Assembly (NCBI GenBank): GCA_964237235.1
Contig: CAXSGY010000001.1
Span: 124,001-188,000 of the forward strand
Length of the DNA stretch: 64,000 bases
Direction: 5' to 3'
Origin: GCA-002050365 sp964237235
Lineage (GTDB): Bacteria > Acidobacteriota > Blastocatellia > Pyrinomonadales > Pyrinomonadaceae
Under the pieces are notes generated by a model. The model saw nothing but the letters and a program-made list of their open reading frames with translations, was not told the origin of the DNA and did not search any database. The stretch's first letter is position 1, and the number at the start of each line of letters is the position of its first letter. The position numbers were made by a program, and so were the translations under genes. Of the stretch, positions 62,505 through 64,000 are shown in pieces.

Positions 62505-63227
62505 AAAAATTTGCGAATTGATTTTGAAGAATTGATAAAATCCGATAATTGCGCCGAGAATGATGCCGACGACGATGCCCCACGGCGACGAACCGAAGAT
62601 TCGGTCGGCGAGCCATCCGATAATGAGCATTACAATTACCGCGCCGAAAAGCGAAATTGCCGCGCCGTATGCCAAGCCGCTGCCGCGCGCCGTTTCCGCG
62701 GTTGATTCGCCCGGCGCGGTTGGCGATTGTAAAGTTTCCGGCGCGGAAGAATCGTTCCGGTCAATTTCCGTATATATTTCTTCCGCCGACGGTGTTTCTT
62801 CGATTCGGTTTCCGATTGGCGGCGCATCGCCTGTCAATTTTTTGTCGAAGGCAGTTTCGTCATTTGCGGTTTCATTGTCCGAAACAAGTTCGTTTGTTTG
62901 CGTCACGCCCGACGCGGACTCAATTGGCGATGCGTCTTTGATTGAAATTTCGTCTGCTTCAGCGTCGGAAATTTGTTCGGGTTCCGTTTCAAAAGTCGGC
63001 GCGGCGATTTGCATTTCGGGAAGTTCGAGCAGGTTATCGTCGGCTTCGACGCTTTTCCTTAACGAACGATTACTGAAATTATGACGCGGCGCGTTGCCGG
63101 ACGAACCGAGTTCGAGCAAATCGTTTTCGTCTTCGAAGAAGTTTATCTTCGCCGCCGTTTTTTGTTCCGGTATCGATGCCGATTTGGATGATTTCGATGA
63201 TGACTTTGATTTCGATTTCTTTTTCAT
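62496..63227 (-). CDS. AtpZ/AtpI-like membrane protein with long disordered N-terminus
   Basis: A 243-residue protein. About residues 1-178 are charged and Ser/Glu/Asp-rich without hydrophobic segments. The last 65 residues form two TM helices with SGLAYGAAISLFGAVIVML, WLADRIFGSSPWGIVVGIIL and GAIIGFYQFFKI, the pattern of AtpZ (subunit of the ATP synthase assembly, about 80-110 residues in most bacteria). The extension is unusual. It heads the F0 operon. AAAGAAATC-type sequence precedes the start; there is no clear RBS. Confidence 0.75.
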   Translation of the reverse strand: MKKKSKSKSSSKSSKSASIPEQKTAAKINFFEDENDLLELGSSGNAPRHNFSNRSLRKSVEADDNLLELPEMQIAAPTFETEPEQISDAEADEISIKDASPIESASGVTQTNELVSDNETANDETAFDKKLTGDAPPIGNRIEETPSAEEIYTEIDRNDSSAPETLQSPTAPGESTAETARGSGLAYGAAISLFGAVIVMLIIGWLADRIFGSSPWGIVVGIILGAIIGFYQFFKINSQIFKK

Positions 63228-63318
63228 TGCCGATTTTCTCCCGCGCTACATAAACTTTTGACGCTCTTATTAAACGCGATTTTTTTAAAAGTCGCAAAGT
63301 ATAACCGCGCAAATTTAC

Positions 63319-63361
63319 AAAAATCGCCGCGCGAATTGAAAAATCATTCCGCGCGGCGATT
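63319..63361 (-). terminator. Terminator of the lipase-like gene
   Basis: GC-rich arms ATCGCCGCGCG and CGCGCGGCGAT form a hairpin that is followed on the minus strand by TTTTTG, 35 bp after the stop at 63396. Confidence 0.75.
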
Positions 63362-63395
63362 GAAATTAAATTGTGAAAATATTTTGAATATCCTT

Positions 63396-64000
63396 TTATT
63401 GACCGAGCAAATTGGCAAATAATTTATTCTGCACGTCGGCGTTGCTTAAAAGGCGGTTGTGCGTATCGCAAATAAACGAAGTGTCCTGCGCGCGCAAGGC
63501 TTCTTTATAGCCGTCAATCTGTTCCTTCGCGCCCGGCAGGCTCGAAGTCAGAAGCGAACGCTGGGCGACTACGCCGTCGCCTTTCGAGAAAAGCAAATCT
63601 TCGACTTCCTTTCCGGTTATCTTCGTGCCGTCGGACTGCTTGAATCCGTCCGCGCTGGTGATCGTCTGCCAGTCGCCTTTTTTGTCGCGGCGAATGATAA
63701 TCGCGTCGAGCGTCGGTTTGCAGTCCGCGCCGATAATATACATCGAAACCGGCGTTTTCGCCGTAATATTTGCGTCCAGAGCTTCGTGAAAACGCCTGGC
63801 GCGGTTCAGCACGACGCGAAAATAAGCCTTTGCCTGACTTTGTTCCTGAATAGTAAATTCTTTGGCGAATCTCGGATCATTATATGCCGCCCAATCGTAT
63901 TTTTCCCACGTCGCCGGACTGTAAATATCTATTTTCAGCGGCTTTAAATTTTCGTCAAACGCGCGCAGCGTTCCGCCGTGCGGCAAAAGCTGGTAAATCG
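63396..64000 (-). CDS. LCAT-like lipase/acyltransferase, 5' part outside window
   Basis: The open frame continues to the window end and includes IYQLLPHGGTLRAFDENL before the first ATG seen, so the start is outside. The visible C-terminal part has the LCAT-family layout: YQLLP motif, GDGVVAQRSLLTSSLPG (a candidate catalytic Asp) and FICDTHNRLLSNADVQNKLF (candidate catalytic His). The nucleophile serine must lie upstream. It is probably a serine lipase or phospholipid:sterol/alcohol acyltransferase; the substrate is unknown. Confidence 0.75.
   Translation of the reverse strand, partial: IYQLLPHGGTLRAFDENLKPLKIDIYSPATWEKYDWAAYNDPRFAKEFTIQEQSQAKAYFRVVLNRARRFHEALDANITAKTPVSMYIIGADCKPTLDAIIIRRDKKGDWQTITSADGFKQSDGTKITGKEVEDLLFSKGDGVVAQRSLLTSSLPGAKEQIDGYKEALRAQDTSFICDTHNRLLSNADVQNKLFANLLGQ

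Noticed and set aside
1..64000. Mobile elements or integrated phage
   Set aside because: No transposase, integrase or phage structural gene was recognised; the only mobility-like signals are short word repeats and decayed genes.

Overview
The window reads as chromosomal DNA of a free-living Gram-negative-type bacterium of medium GC. The gene set suggests Acidobacteriota, class Blastocatellia (Pyrinomonadaceae-like): large secreted SdrD/carboxypeptidase-regulatory proteins, paired Tat-type ferritin-like proteins, DUF4097, DUF4252, DUF5916 and DUF4019 proteins, M16 peptidase pairs and kinases with Ala/Pro-rich tails. This placement is inference; no rRNA or tRNA gene was seen.

Layout. 1-7.2 kb: two paralogous SdrD-type secreted proteins flank gatA and share a 250-bp identical 3' module. 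7.2-12.4 kb: a membrane GGDEF-EAL protein, a small orphan transcription unit with a sigma-54-like promoter, and an exported S9 peptidase. 12.5-15.4 kb: an ECF sigma / anti-sigma-like / DUF4252 operon. 15.4-17.2 kb: a ParE-Phd toxin-antitoxin pair and citrate synthase. 17.5-19.8 kb: a decaying patch with two lipoproteins sharing a signal-peptide cassette (one frameshifted) and an M23 peptidase with a stop at codon 3. 20-32 kb: SAM hydrolase, glycine-zipper protein, M16 pair, Nudix, a metzincin-like protein, a DUF5916 outer-membrane protein and a DUF4097 protein. 32.5-38.9 kb: a PHP protein with three GT4 glycosyltransferases, a membrane protein and a Uma2 pseudogene. 39-43 kb: a B12 radical SAM gene behind a possible attenuator, then a zinc-ribbon protein, a DEAD-box helicase and an RRM protein. 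43.5-48.4 kb: an ABC permease, two ferritin-like proteins, MntR and MntH. 48.5-64 kb: acyltransferase, RraB-like protein, a LysRS fused to DUF4019, Mfd, a probable pseudokinase, a VOC protein, the F0 ATP synthase genes and the 3' part of an LCAT-like lipase.

The most unusual signal is a class of long intergenic inverted repeats whose arms are built from degenerate 7-bp tandem words (8-10 bp in some). Each locus has its own word. They sit mostly between convergent genes or at 3' ends. The same 7-bp architecture also occurs inside coding sequence: three places in mfd, one 84-bp (12-heptad, 28-codon) block in an acyltransferase, and the start region of an M16 gene. It resembles the heptanucleotide STRR sequences known from heterocystous cyanobacteria, but here arranged as hairpins and tolerated in frame inside housekeeping genes.
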